This document shows positions 49,171 to 59,837 of a DNA stretch of 64,000 nucleotides, in pieces. The notes beneath the pieces were generated by a model that saw only the letters and a list, made by a program, of their open reading frames with translations, made no database searches and was not told where the DNA came from. Both the position numbers and the translations under genes were made by a program. The first letter of the stretch is position 1. Each line of letters starts with the position of its first letter. The DNA is from Yponomeuta sedellus (Eukaryota > Arthropoda > Insecta > Lepidoptera > Yponomeutidae), in NCBI GenBank assembly GCA_934045075.1, contig OW203725.1:18559497-18623496 (forward strand). The letters are read 5' to 3'.

Positions 49171-49371
49171 TTAAGTGATGCAATTTACTTCAGCCAGATG
49201 TCGCTGCCTGTACGTAATACAGAGAATAGTGTAAAGAAGTTCGAAATTTCACTGATGCCGGTGAGTCGCCCATTAGCTCAGTTGGAAAGAGCGCTGGCAC
49301 GGATAGCCAGAGGTCGCGGGTTCGAATCCCGGAATGGGTGGAATTTTTAGACTCTAAATAGGTTTTTAAAA
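49171..49371 (+). mobile_element. Family A copy A8, with head
   Basis: Head from AAGTGATGCAATTTACTTC through GTTCGAAATTTCACTGATGCC, then the tRNA-like core (TAGCTCAGTTGG, GGTTCGAATCCC), then TTTTTAGACTCTAAATAGG. No inverted 5' cap. I did not find a clear TSD. Confidence 0.85.
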
Positions 49372-49400
49372 TGTGTTCTTGGTAATAATATAATAATACC

Positions 49401-49590
49401 TAATAAATAAATATTCATGGACATATTACACAGATCTCGTTAGCCATATACTGAGTACAACTAATGACTAGTGTTATAGGTGCTAACTCGACGATAGATT
49501 TAATACAATAAATACATCCATAACATCAAAGACCCGAGACCTTCGGTTTTACAGTCGGAGTGCCAGACCGCTGCGCCACCGAGGCCGTCA
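49401..49590 (-). mobile_element. tRNA-derived SINE, family D copy
   Basis: Minus strand: GGCCTCGGTGGCGCAGCGG (A box), a partly deleted B box, then CGAAGGTCTCGGGTCTTTG, CGTCGAGTTAGCACC and GAGATCTGTGTAATATG. Confidence 0.8.
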
Positions 49591-49607
49591 TATCAGATAC
49601 TCATGTT

Positions 49608-49778
49608 TCGGGGCGATGTTTTTCTTCACATTTATCATATGTGAAGTTATAGTAGTAATACTATTATAACATCACATGCATAACTTAGAAAATAAAGTCA
49701 TTGCTACATGCCTGGATTTAAACCCACTGCCTCCCGAATGTGAAGTAGGTGTTCTACCGTTGCGCTACCACCACACTA
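49608..49778 (-). mobile_element. tRNA-derived SINE, family E-like copy
   Basis: TGGTGGTAGCGCAACGG (A-box-like) and ..AGTGGGTTTAAATCC.. (B-box-like) on the minus strand. A GTGAAGAAAAACATCG remnant lies at its 3' side. Confidence 0.6.
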
Positions 49779-49944
49779 TGTTCATGGAAGGAGTAGGCAG
49801 AGACTAGGGCGCCACGTTTCATAAAAAAACAATTCATAGTTTATCATGACATTTTTTTAAACATTCCATAGCCGATTCTACTTACTACTTGTTAATCATC
49901 TTTAACATACACAAAATACACATCTCATTGACTAATTGTTCTGC

Positions 49945-50070
49945 CGCTCTGGGGCATATCTTTGCAAAGAATTTCCCTTGCAGTGCAGCGAGGTAACGCC
50001 GCCAGCGTAGTGGGCACCTTTGGGTCAGATGTGTCCCGGGGCGGCTTATTCTCTTAGTGTTTTTTGTTTT
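49945..50070 (+). pseudogene. LINE ORF2 C-terminus fragment
   Basis: The frame reads P-L-W-G-I-S-L-Q-R-I-S-L-A-V-Q-R-G-N-A-A and then SVVGTFGSDVSRGGLFS, with a TAG at 50055-50057. It is the same terminal pattern as at 19155 and 16310. Confidence 0.75.
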
Positions 50071-50074
50071 TCTT

Positions 50075-50680
50075 TGAATGTTTTGTTTTAATTTTCTATT
50101 TTTAGTTCCGACGAAACTTTTTGTGAATTAATCTTATTTTAATATGTTGACATTTGTAATTTTTTTTGTATTGTTATAATTATTATTTCTTAATTTTCTT
50201 AGTTTAAGTAACTTGATTGTATAATAAACTTATATTACAATACAATTGTCATAGTAAACCATGAATTGGTAGTTCTGTGAGATTGGTAGCACCGCTACCA
50301 CCGTCACTGCAGAATAATAACATAGGAATCTCTCTTATATCGCTCCAGCTTAAACATTTCTAGCTCCTTATTTAGCTTATTTAGCTGCACTCAAGCCGTT
50401 TTTGGCAAAAATGCTCTAAAGTCCTAGATCCTCGGACGTAGTCTTTTGCCAGTAGGTTTCACAGACTAGATTTATGATCAAAATTATAATGTAAACTTCT
50501 GTCATTCCTACTTACCTAGTTATTTTATGATTAAGAATGAGAATATTTTTATTGATCAAAGAATACAAAATAGGGCTAAGTTACATAGGACTGATACGTT
50601 CAATAGCACAAGAACATACAGCATCTGCTACTGAGCTAGGCTTATTGCCTGTATTACAGTGGCTACCAAGATTAGCCTTT
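50075..50680. other. AT-rich unassigned sequence
   Basis: T-rich around 50060-50220. No gene is seen. Confidence 0.35.
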
Positions 50681-50686
50681 TTTAAA

Positions 50687-50800
50687 TTTATTGATTTTAA
50701 TCCGGATTAACTTACTTTATTTTATTTATAAGGGGCACAAGCTATTTTGTGCCTCTTATAAATAAAATAAAGTAAGTTAATCCGGATTAAAATCAATAAA
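50687..50800. mobile_element. Near-perfect 54-bp hairpin (M8)
   Basis: 50687-50740 and about 50747-50800 are reverse complements with one mismatch, around a 6-7-base loop. The arms run TTTATTGATTTTAATCCGG to ..TTATTTATAAG.GGCACAA. Ends in A/T runs. Fold-back element without coding capacity. Confidence 0.85.
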
Positions 50801-50809
50801 AAAAAAGTA

Positions 50810-51790
50810 ATTTTAAAAAAAGTTAAAAAAAAGGTGCTTAAAGACTTTACGAGTAGGTATTCTAATTTTACATTCAGATATTAAAATACGTCACAACGCT
50901 CAACAATGGGATGTGAAAGTAAATTTTATTGATTTTTTTTTGTTAAATTTAGTTTAATGTTAACCTAAAAACTAATGGAAACTAATAAAAAATAAATAAC
51001 ATTGTACCCTGAGGAAAAAATAGAACCTTCTTCCGAGTGAGACATAGTGTTTTATACTACACCCACGAGGAAATAAAAACAACCGGGTTCGATTCCCGAA
51101 CGGAGTACAGATGTTTTTTAAAATGCATGAATGCAGTTTTTCTTGTTATTAAAATCGATGACATGGTTCCTCAGAACAGATCTTCGTATGTCTTATAGTT
51201 TCAGACTTTCCCATACTGACCGATTTGAATGAGACACCCTGTATAATATGAACTATTTTTGAGGTATGACGTTTGTTTTTCTTTTACGTCGGCTGCTAAA
51301 AAACAAAAGAACGCTAGCAGGGCAGGAATGGAATTCCATATTACTTCTCCCGCCGCACTTTGGGAGAAGTGACGAACTCTGTATGTAGCCCGTTTACGTG
51401 CATTGAGACATTTTCTGAGTGGGTTTGGTATAAATATATTGATGTCACTCTCTTCCGCTAGCCGTGTAGTACCTAGAAAATTCTTTTTTTATGACGGCAC
51501 GTTTAAAAGAAAATGGTGTACATGCTTGCCAACTCTACCGAATAAATAATACAAAATTAATCTCAACATGCGGGATTATTACAAATGATTGACTACACGA
51601 ATTAGCAATAGATAGATAATTGGCTTTTAGACTAGCAACAGCAACTAATAATAATAATAACCAATCAGTGTATCACTCGCTAACGTCGCGACGTTTCGAA
51701 ACACCAAACAAAGGAACATAGATCACTTAAAAGATATGATTGCAACAATCGCTAAGCATTTGTAATTTAATTTCACTGAGCAAACCATAC
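50810..51790. other. Unassigned sequence
   Basis: No gene is seen. GGGTTCGATTCCCGAACGG at about 51081 resembles a tRNA B box and may be the remnant of another SINE. Confidence 0.35.
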
Positions 51791-51982
51791 CAGATAACCA
51801 GACTGCCTCGTTGGTGTAGCCGCTAAGGCTTTTGGCTACCAACATAGAGGTCGTGGGTTCGATTCCCACTGGGAGCCGCCGTACATTTGTACAAGTGATC
51901 TCATTCTGGGTGTATTTTCATGTTTGTGACATCCTTACCTGGTTACCATAGTACAAGGTCTCCTCGTTTGAGACCAGGGGGC

Positions 51983-52375
51983 GAGTCTCTAAAATGCATA
52001 GTTGTACAATGGAGTCTATTAGTCGGTAATGGTCGTTTCATTCACACTATCGGTAGTCTAGTAACCAATGGCATTGCAATGGTATGACCCGTGCTACTTA
52101 ACTCGGCGTCACGCGCGATTCGATCTTCTTCGCGAGATATGCCTATAGATATGATATATATTTGTTTTGTATTTGTTGTTTTTCCAGTGTACAATAAAGA
52201 ATATTCTTATCTTATCTTATGCCTATTAAATTTGCGCGATTTATATCCCTGGAATGACATTGTACCTACTGCTCTTGCTTTGTAGACTGCCAAATTGAGG
52301 CAAATAACGACCACTGTCGTGCTTTTATAATTCTATTGAAAAACTATGCAAGTATTAGACTCTAGGGCCTGGTCA
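51983..52375. mobile_element. Element X, copy 2
   Basis: It matches 33526-33811 plus 34061-34086 (GAGTCTCTAAAATGCATAG, TTCATTCACACTATCGG, ACCCGTGCTACTTAACTCGG, GACTCTAGGGCCTGGTC). It is cut by a 71-bp LINE tail at 52147-52217. Compared with copy 1 it lacks the D SINE. Confidence 0.75.
52147..52217 (+). mobile_element. LINE 3' tail, 71 bp, with TSD
   Basis: GTGTACAATAAAGAATATTC and a (TTATC)n end, flanked by the 9-bp TSD TATGCCTAT (52138-52146 and 52218-52226). Copy 1 of element X has the uninterrupted target GGTGCCTATTTAATTTG, which confirms the insertion. Confidence 0.9.
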
Positions 52376-52399
52376 AGTGATTGTGTTGTGTGGACTCGT

Positions 52400-53505
52400 A
52401 TAACATACCTAAAAAGCACCAAACTACTCGTGGGTTATTTATTATTACTTAGGTATTACCTAATTTTCAATAATTTTCTATTACTAGCTGCCACATGATG
52501 CCTGCGACCAATCCTCAGTCCTAACAAATATACACAAAATCTCCAATTAGATACAAATCTCGTGTCACAGTGTAAAATGAAATGAAATCAATTTTATTTC
52601 AACGCGAACAATTTGCATAGTGTGTTTTGTGTATTTGGTAGGTCTGAGAATAGATTGCAGGATCGCAGGAATAATATGAAAGTTTGTGAAAATGTTTGGA
52701 TGTATGTTACTCAATCACGTATTAACGACTGAACGCATCGGACGAATCACGCATTAACTGAGACAGAGACAACGTGTGCTGGGTCACCTAGCATTTCATA
52801 AAAAGCGGTGAAGCTGATTCGGAGGAGTTCGATAATAAACACTGTCAGCCGAGATTTTTATATATTAGATTTTGTGTATATTTGGTAGATCTGAGAATAG
52901 GTAGTGACCTCAGCTTTTTATGTTACTACAAGATTAAATGTACTTGTCGTCATAGAGCTTTTGAATCCATCTATCAACCTAATAATGTACTACATTATAC
53001 GCAGCTCTACACTTTATTATTTACTTTCAAATTTCGTGTACCGTTTCCAAGATATTATTTGGAATGTGTCGGGAAGAAACATGACTTAGATGCCTAATTT
53101 TCTCATCTCAAAATAGCATGAGTCTACTACGGGTGTGATGTGATGATTGAGAGTTACACTCCGTGAAAGTTTAGTTGTTTGTTGGTTTGAGAATAACTTC
53201 GAGCACTCCATACCACCGGTTTCTGAATTTAAAATTGCTCTAGGTTAATATTTGAGTGACGTTCTGTCTGCTCCCGGTCGGAGAAGTCTTAAGAGACAGA
53301 CTGATATTTAAGTATCAACCTACTAATTTCTAGAATCTGGTGTAAGAATGCCAAGTGCTCAAAATTATTCTCAAACCAACAAAAAAGTTCACTTAGGTAA
53401 TTAGTTCACTGTTTTTTCTTACTTTTACCTCAAAGAACGGTAATCCTTTTCCAAACCTAGCATTAATTAGGCAAATAATAAGGCACAGAACCACAATCAG
53501 GCCCC
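52400..53505. other. Mostly unassigned AT-rich sequence
   Basis: GTGTATATTTGGTAGATCTG followed by AGAATAGGTA (52870) and a similar phrase at 52630 belong to a dispersed repeat. CAATTAGTT..TTGGTTTGAGAATAA at 53170-53195 recurs inverted at 53370-53385, so 53165-53390 may be a fold-back element. No gene. Confidence 0.4.
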
Positions 53506-53511
53506 TCAAAG

Positions 53512-53650
53512 TCGATATCGATATCAACCCTTGTACGTCCCCACTGTTGGGGCACGGGTCTCTTCCTGCATCGCAGGAAGGTTAGGCCATACTCCACCAC
53601 GGGGGCCAAGTCCAGGTTGGTGGAGGATTGTAAGACAGTGGCGGGCCTTT
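53512..53650 (-). mobile_element. 5S-derived SINE 3' part (copy m)
   Basis: ATATCAACCCTTGTACGTCC through GATTGTAAGACAGTGGCGGG. TCAAAGT on both sides may be a short TSD. Truncated at the GCGGGCC block. Confidence 0.8.
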
Positions 53651-53859
53651 CAAAGTGAATCTAGAAAATGCTAGCGAAATTGGCATTTTTAGCGAAGCCA
53701 TTGTCAGTTGTCATTTGTCAGTTTGAACGTTGCTCACTACAAGCCGGCTTATACACATACACTAATTGCGTGCATACATGAATATCACTTCACTTTTGAA
53801 TGATATTGTTCGAAGCATTGTCTTTGCCTTATAAGTCTAAAGGAGAAACTACGTCTCAC

Positions 53860-54240
53860 TTTCAGCGAATCGTAAGAAGCACCTCTCTTGTTGTCGAGTG
53901 TCAAGTTCCGAAAGAGAGCACCTTACTTAGTCAGCCCGCAGTTAGACTGTCGTGTTGAAGTCCTTATGAAGTTGTCTTTAGTCGCAAGCGCAGCATGACT
54001 CTCCACAAAGCCGAGATGGTATCGGCCGGCGCGGATAGCCGCCCTATCACAATCTCATTATTGGTTAACAATCCGATTAGGAATGTCTACTCGGAGTTTA
54101 ACTCGTAATTTCTACGTCCGATGCTATCGTAGGCGACTCATCCGCGGGACATACATACTGACAGCCGGTGCTTTTTTTTATTTTATCTTGTGTGCTTTTT
54201 AGAGGGTTCCGTAGTCAACAAGGAATCCTTTCAGATTCGC
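53860..54240. other. Unique block
   Basis: Moderate GC and non-repetitive up to about 54160, then a T-rich patch. No coding signal. Candidate non-coding conserved DNA. Confidence 0.3.
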
Positions 54241-54511
54241 CGCATCTCCACCGTCCATTAGTCCGTCCGGGGCTTAGCACAGAGACGACAACTAGTAGAA
54301 ATATAAAATTTGGATATTACTTCCGCTAATTCAACGGTACATACAATAAAACGTTTCTGACCTTGTGAGCGGTTTCTGAATTTCTGTAAGTACTCTGCTG
54401 TCGCGCTCGCACATTCTGATATTTTTAGTCATTGGCTATTAATAAGTATATACTTTGTATACTTCGTAAAAGAATACTAAAATGTAAATTAATGTGTAAA
54501 GTATGCCTAAC

Positions 54512-54822
54512 ACACATACATAACCTCACGCCTGTATCCCAGAGGGGTAGGCAGAGACCAGGGACTGCCACCTGCCACGATCCTGACAGATCACCTTCGC
54601 TTCATCAACGTTTATAAGTCGTTGCACGCACGCACGCCGGTTCCGGGTAGGTACTTTTTATCTTTCCCTTTGCTAATACATCCCCTATTTGGTCGATGTA
54701 AGTCCGTCTGGGACGTCCCTTACCAGCCCTTCCACTCACATTCGCAATATATATTTGTTTCGTCACTCTTTCTTCCTTCATCCTCTCCACATGTCCAAAC
54801 CAACGCAACATTCCCGTAAAGG
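54512..54822 (-). pseudogene. LINE ORF2 C-terminal fragment
   Basis: The minus frame gives L-R-W-F-G-H-V-E-R-M-K-E-E-R-V-T-K, then GRAGKGRPRRTYIDQIGDVL and KGKIKSTYPEP. These are the WFGHVERM and GRPR..W/Y...I blocks of non-LTR ORF2 C-termini. The remainder to ACAGGCGTGAGGTTATG is the 3' end, shared with 38782-38935. It is bounded at its 5' side by the element at 54817. The plus-strand frames are shadows. Confidence 0.8.
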
Positions 54823-55889
54823 ACATTGCCCACTTTGTATGGGCGATTTGGCCAAACGTGAACAGTCAATTGAATTAAAACTAAGTAGTAGGTTTTGTAG
54901 TATGAGTTAGTAAGAACCCTATTACAATAATTAATTTACATCAATATACCTGCATTGTGAGTTTTTTGCTGCAAGGTGTCCTATGATTTGCTTGCTTTAT
55001 TTGCCTACCACAAAGTAAGTCAGGTACAAAATCCGTAGTTGAGCCGGGGTCATCAATAAACGAACAATCGGGATCCATTTTTAACAAGCCAAAGTAGTAA
55101 TAAAACAAACAATATTCACGAGAAGCAAAGAAACAGCAAAAACATTCAATTCAATTCTGTTTTATGGACTCAGTGCACTGATTGTCCAGTACAATTTCGC
55201 CAATATCACGTGTTAGACAAGACTATAGCCAATCACAAGCGAACAAGGCTCGGTCAGAATTTTGAGTCAATAAGAACTGTTTGTCTTTTTTTTTTTTTTT
55301 TAATTTCCCTTATTATTTTTGTAAAATTTTGAAAAAACTAAAGTTTGATATTATTGTCTGAAAGAAATTTGCCTATAATATAAACAAGAGGTGTATTTGC
55401 AAAAACATTGAATGAATGAATCGTTTTGTTTTTTCAGCCGGTGACAATGACAGTTCAAACAACTTTTTTTTGTCTAGTGTTGCCATAAATAAATAGTTTA
55501 CCCTCAAATCAAGATTATTTCTTTTAATGATTTTATCACACCAATAATTGAATACGACATATCTAGCAAGTATTCTAATGCCGTTGCATTAGTGTGCATT
55601 ATTTTTTACCCAAATAATACTAAAACGCGATGCATTAGAAACTTCAAATTGTTTTCTGTGCAATTTGTATTCCTTAAATTGCAACACTGAAATAAAAATC
55701 AAGGCTGGTTGATAAAATAAAGACTGGATTTGAGATAAAAGTCTTATTAGTTTGTAACTGTTTAAAATGTCGATTGATACAACGAGATAAGCAAAAATAT
55801 TCGTTTTGAAATTAATTATAATCAGGGGTTATTTCGATTTTACTCTTACATTCTGTCCACGTTTGGCCCAAAATGGACAGTGTCCTTTA
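54817..55889. mobile_element. 1.07-kb element with inverted ends TAAAGGACAYTG
   Basis: The left end TAAAGGACATTGCCCA..TTTGGCCAAACGTG and the right end (inverted TAAAGGACACTGTCCA..TTTTGGGCCAAACGTGG) are imperfect inverted repeats of about 30 bp, with a 16-bp insertion in the left arm. The AT-rich interior has no long ORF and a T15-like run near 55288. It is probably a non-autonomous DNA transposon. I found no clear TSD and cannot assign the superfamily. Confidence 0.55.
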
Positions 55890-55894
55890 TTATC

Positions 55895-56610
55895 CAGTTA
55901 CACCATAGACTATATAAATTAATTTGTCAAACATGTATGATGTTCGATAAAAATTAAAAGTGTAAAGGATTAAACACACCAACGTGGTGGCGATTTCGGT
56001 GGCAACATTTATTGTAGTAATCATAACCATAACCTTTATTCTCATAAGCAGTTGTACAAACGTGTTACATTACAATTAGTCGTTATATGGACGTATGTAA
56101 AGACGTGGCGGTCAATACCGCCACCGCCGCCACCGCTTTGGTGCATTTCATCCTTTCGATTGTAGCCTTCTTCAGCTTCATCCTTCGGAGCGAAAAGGAT
56201 AAAGGGCTAGAGGTGAAAGAAGCCTAAGACAGAACGATACTATCCTTGAAGTTTTACAATACATAATGTATAATTACAATAATGGAGATATTCATCCAGG
56301 TTTATAGCCTTAAGATGATAGTCACAAAGATGATTTCAGCTCGTTTCCTTTTGCTATTAAAACAGTGTAGCACTGTCCACTATAACCGATAGGCGCGAGT
56401 CTAATCTATGACGTTAAATAATGAAATTTGTTCCCCCGAAGAACAACATCATTACTTACAGTAATGGGGAGCCGGAGATAATCGTAATTCATTTTAATTG
56501 GCTGAGAGCCTTGTCACTGTCGCTGCTGAGGAAGTGGCAAAAGATCTATCTATATCAGTTATAGCTAGTCAGTAACTAAGTAGATTTTTATGAGTAGTAT
56601 TTCACGTCGT
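55895..56610. other. Unassigned sequence
   Basis: Contains GGCGGTCAATACCGCCACCG near 56107. No gene. Confidence 0.35.
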
Positions 56611-56617
56611 TTTTGTC

Positions 56618-56718
56618 GTCACGAGACGGTCACTCATCCCGCACCTGACCGCACCTGTTGTAGCTTAACTCAAGTGATTGATTCCAATCACTCGGTTCGA
56701 CTAGGCCACAAGCGCTCC
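56618..56718 (-). mobile_element. 5S-derived SINE 5' fragment (copy n)
   Basis: Only the 5S-like head is kept. Minus strand: GGCCTAGTCGAACCGAGTG, GTTAAGCTACAACAGGTGCG (box A, one change), GGGATGAGTGACCG (box C). Confidence 0.8.
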
Positions 56719-56724
56719 ATTCCT

Positions 56725-57030
56725 ACTTAAAAAAATTGTTTACACCCAAAGCAAAGTTAGATTTTTTCTGTTGTATATTTTTGTACGATTTTTTTAATTA
56801 GTGTAAGTGCAATAATACTAGTGTGCAGTGGGCAGTTCACTGGAATGCAGCACAAGAGAGTAGTATTAATTAATTAACGGGTTTGCTCTCGAGAGCTAAT
56901 TGCAATGCGTTTCTTTACTGCCAGATTGCCTACTAAGGATTTATTGAAATTACTAATTGGATGCAGGTTTTCTGTAGATTTTCTTTTCTTTTTATACACT
57001 CTAGGCCTTTGTTTCTATTCTTTTGGAAAA
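56725..57030. other. Unassigned sequence
   Basis: No gene or named repeat. Confidence 0.3.
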
Positions 57031-57046
57031 GATTAATATCTACTAC

Positions 57047-57417
57047 GAAGCGCTCATGGCCTAGGCGAACCGAGTGATTGGAATCAATCACTTGGTTAAG
57101 CAACAACAGGCGCGGTCAGTTACAGGATGGGTGAGCGTCCCGTAACTACCGCTAATGGCATTTTTCCGAGCGCTTCCATGCTTCGCAAGGCACGTTAAGC
57201 CGTTGGTGCCGGCTGTCATATAATGGCAGTCGTTAAGCCATGTCAGAGGCCTTATGGGCGGCTTGATAACTTCTGACAGTAAGGCCCGCCACTGTCTTAC
57301 AATCCTCCACCAACCCGGACTTGGCCCCCGTGGTGGAGTATGGTCTAACGTTCCTGCGATGCAGGAAGAGAGCCGTGCCCCAGCAGTGGGGACATACAAG
57401 GGTTGATAACGATAACG
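57047..57417 (+). mobile_element. 5S rRNA-derived SINE, subfamily 1, full length (copy o)
   Basis: 371 bp with a 12-bp TSD, one mismatch (AATATCT[A/T]CTAC, 57035-57046 and 57418-57429). Box A GTTAAGCAAC starts at 57095 and box C GGATGGGTGAGCG at 57125. The 3' end has CCCCAGCAGTGGGGAC at 57379-57394 and the tail (GATAAC)2. This is the best copy for a consensus of subfamily 1. A 117-codon minus frame over it is a shadow. Confidence 0.92.
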
Positions 57418-57604
57418 AATATCTTCTACTAAACTGGTCACTGTTTACTTCCTGTGACAGAGGCAGACATGCAGTTTTAATCCAGTTTAAAAATATATTG
57501 AAAAATGCCTTTATTCAAATAAAACATGTACATACAGAACGTTGCAAAAGCCTCCTTTTGTAAATATTCACCTGTACTGGGAGGCTCCGCTCTTTTTACG
57601 CTAA

Positions 57605-57905
57605 TCGATAATGCAGCCTGTATACGTCCCACTGTAGCGCACAGGCCTTCTCTTTCAGAGAGAGAATATGACTTTAATTACACGAGTGCCCACCGCGGAT
57701 TCGCAATTTCAAGCGCCAAGGTATGTGAACACCGCACACACTCAGATTTCCTAACGTTGTCGATCACCAATCACTGTCAACAAGTGGTCTTGCTACTACA
57801 AATTCACAAATGTACGTAACTTAGAAGGCAAACGTCTTTGGTTCATGCCGGGACTCGAACACAAGACCTTCCGAATGAGAAGACGGCGTTCTACCGCGGT
57901 GCGGC
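57605..57905 (-). mobile_element. tRNA-derived SINE, family E, nearly complete
   Basis: Minus strand: a tRNA-like head with a small duplication of the GGTAGAACGCCG phrase (57885-57915), B box GTGTTCGAGTCCCGG, the body with GCGCTTGAAATTGCG.. and CGCGGTGGGCACTCG, and the CTACAGTGGGACGTATAC 3' end. Confidence 0.75.
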
Positions 57906-57979
57906 GTTCTACCACCTAAGAAGCTATATACTTCTACATAAGCTATATAAGAAGCTATATCTATGAAGTATGCTTAATG

Positions 57980-59050
57980 GCCTTATGGGTGGCCTGATAA
58001 CCTCTGATAGTAAGGCTCACCACTGTCTCACAATCCTTTTTTTTTTTTTTTTTTTCACCCAGGAGAAACCCCACTTACGGGTACCACCGGCTCGGGGGAG
58101 CACAGTGGTTATGTCGGACTCCCCGCCCTGAAAAGGGCGGTATACCGACTAAAACTCCTGGGGTGTTCCTCCGCACCGCAAAGGACGGGGCCACGGGAAC
58201 GCTTGCGCACACTTCCGCGACCCCGCCTGCGGGCGCCCTTTCGGGCACTCCTTCGGCGGCGCTTCTGCCCCGTCGGTGCTCGACGACGGGGCTAGAAAAC
58301 GCCGCATCTCTTCGTTGGAGCGCATAGGGGCCAAGTGCGTATGATCTTGGCCCCCATACGCCCCAACGCGCCGCCCCCTCCATCCCATCGCAAGCCGGTC
58401 GATGAGACGGGGAGGGCGGCGCACCTCCTCGTTGAGGCGCGTGGGGGCCCAAGCGTCCCGGTCCCCACACGCCCCACACGTGAGGCCCGTCACGTCGCCC
58501 ACCAGCACTTCTCTGAAAGCAGAGAAGGCGGTGAGCGACCGCGCGGGCCCCCTCCGTGCCAGAAGGCACCCTCGGAACACGCAAGGGCGCCTTCCGGCCC
58601 GCCGTGATGGACGCGGAGAGTCCCCCGACCCTCCGCGTCCCGGCGGCCACTCTGGTCCGACTGGTACGAGGCGCGCGCGCTTCCGCGCAGCGGCGCCCCC
58701 CCCAGTCGGTCCTTCATTCGGTTGGTCGCCTGGGTCCCGCTCCACAAAGTGAAACAGGGCCCACGCGACCCCTCCCGCCAGATTTTTCGCCGCTGGCCAG
58801 CAAGATCCCATAAAGAGAAGTTACTGACCAGCGCCCAGGGTGCACCGGCCCTTGCCACTTACCCTTCCTACTGGTTCAAGATGAATCAGTAGGAACGGAA
58901 GCGGAAGGGCACACGGGAAGGTAATCTGGCATCGCACCCCCTGTCTCACAATCCTCCACCAACCCGGACTTGGCCTCCGTGATGGAGTATGGCCTCACCT
59001 TCCTGCGACGCAGGAAGAGACCCGTCTCCAGCAGTGGGGACACAAAAGGT
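57980..59050 (+). mobile_element. 5S-derived SINE, 5'-truncated (copy p), split by a 904-bp element
   Basis: The left part is 57980-58036 and the right part 58955-59050. The outer TSD is TGCTTAATG (57971-57979 and 59051-59059). The right part holds CCACCAACCCGGACTTGGCC and the TCCAGCAGTGGGGAC end. Confidence 0.9.
58037..58940 (-). mobile_element. GC-rich poly(A) retroelement, R1-clade-like 3' end
   Basis: 904 bp with an exact 14-bp TSD, CTGTCTCACAATCC (58023-58036 and 58941-58954). The T19 run at its left shows a minus-strand insertion with a poly(A) tail. Just before the tail is GTAAGTGGGGTTTCTCC, which, with the pseudo-palindromic GGCGGGGAGTCCGAC region, resembles the 3' UTR of R1/SART/TRAS elements from memory. 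A minus frame of 220 codons (58811-58149) is open, but other frames are open too because of the GC content. It has an internal diverged direct repeat (CTCAACGAGGAGGTGCGCCG and TCCAACGAAGAGATGCGGCG). It could instead be a non-autonomous derivative. Confidence 0.6.
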
Positions 59051-59097
59051 TGCTTAATGTTACATTATTATAGGGAGTTTTAAAATCGCATCATTAT

Positions 59098-59247
59098 AAC
59101 CTGTGTGCTGGGCAAGCCTGCACCATCTATAAAAACCATGTCCCAGGCACTACAGCGTCGGAGTGGTCCCTTCACCCATCTAGTGTGAGTGAAGATACCA
59201 CTGGACGCTGTATAAATCATCTCATTAAGTAGATGCAAAAAGGCCAA
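59098..59247 (+). mobile_element. SINE family F, 3' part
   Basis: GTGCTGGGCAAGCCTGCACC, AGTGGTCCCTTCACCCATCT and CACTGGACGCTGTATAAATC match 30775-30905. The head is missing. Confidence 0.75.
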
Positions 59248-59573
59248 TATTATTATTATAACCTGTGGTCACTTATTGGTACTTGCAAAACCTGTGCGTT
59301 GACGCAGAATGCAAAGAGCATGAGCATCAGCAAAGACTTGCCGACTTTAAGCGCAAAGCGCTAAGAAGAAGCTTTCGTCCAATGAAAGAAGTGGAGAACA
59401 TCTATAGCTCTCGAATGAACCACGAGTTGTATGATAAAGTACTTATCAAGCGGGAGATGATTGTCAGGTTTCGCATGTCGCAGTGGCCTAGATAGGCGGG
59501 TCACCTCATGAGAATGCCGGACAACAGAACGAACAGGAAAATTATTACCAGGTTGACGTCACAACATAACATA

Positions 59574-59767
59574 ACATTTACATACTGGCACATACATTGC
59601 TTCTGGCCCCACACTAGGATACCCTGTGTCGTGGGAACCAGAGACAACGACATCACAAACATGTAAACATCCAAGACCTGGGCTTTTTTTTGTCCCCAGC
59701 CGGGATTCGAACCCGGGACCTCTTGCAGGGTAGGCAGACGCGCTACCGCTACGCCACAGAGGTCGTC
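59574..59767 (-). mobile_element. tRNA-derived SINE, family C, intact copy
   Basis: On the minus strand the head is complete: TGGCGTAGCGGTAGCGCG (A box), CCCGGGTTCGAATCCCGG (B box and T arm). The body has GGTCTTGGATGTTTACATG, CCCACGACACAGGGTATCC and GAAGCAATGTATGTGCC, ending ATGTAAATG. It is the best candidate in the window for a Pol III-transcribable SINE. The 94- and 126-codon minus frames are artefacts of the tRNA head. Confidence 0.9.
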
Positions 59768-59837
59768 GAGACCGAGAACAAAAGAAACCAAGAGGCAGGA
59801 GGCAGAGGCAGAAAGCCTTGGATTGACTATAATAGAG

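Larger units (their letters stand above)
51800..52400 (+). mobile_element. tRNA-derived SINE, family B, split by element X
   Basis: The head and body (CCTCGTTGGTGTAGCCGC, GGTTCGATTCCCACTGGG, GGTTACCATAGTACAAGGTC) end near 51981. The family's 3' end, CAAGTGATTGTGTTGTGTGG, resumes at about 52374 after element X. Confidence 0.75.

Noticed and set aside
57088..57441. 117-codon minus frame, and similar frames at 22978, 35007, 47637, 48761 and 40699
   Set aside because: All lie inside 5S-derived SINE copies and share the same translated repeat. They are open because the repeat lacks stops in that frame, not because it codes.
58335..58752. Plus-strand frames of 90 and 116 codons
   Set aside because: They are antisense to a poly(A)-tailed retroelement. 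High GC keeps all frames open.
59690..59767. A functional tRNA gene in the family C head
   Set aside because: It has both Pol III boxes but is followed without a break by the SINE body, and the same structure recurs at three other sites.
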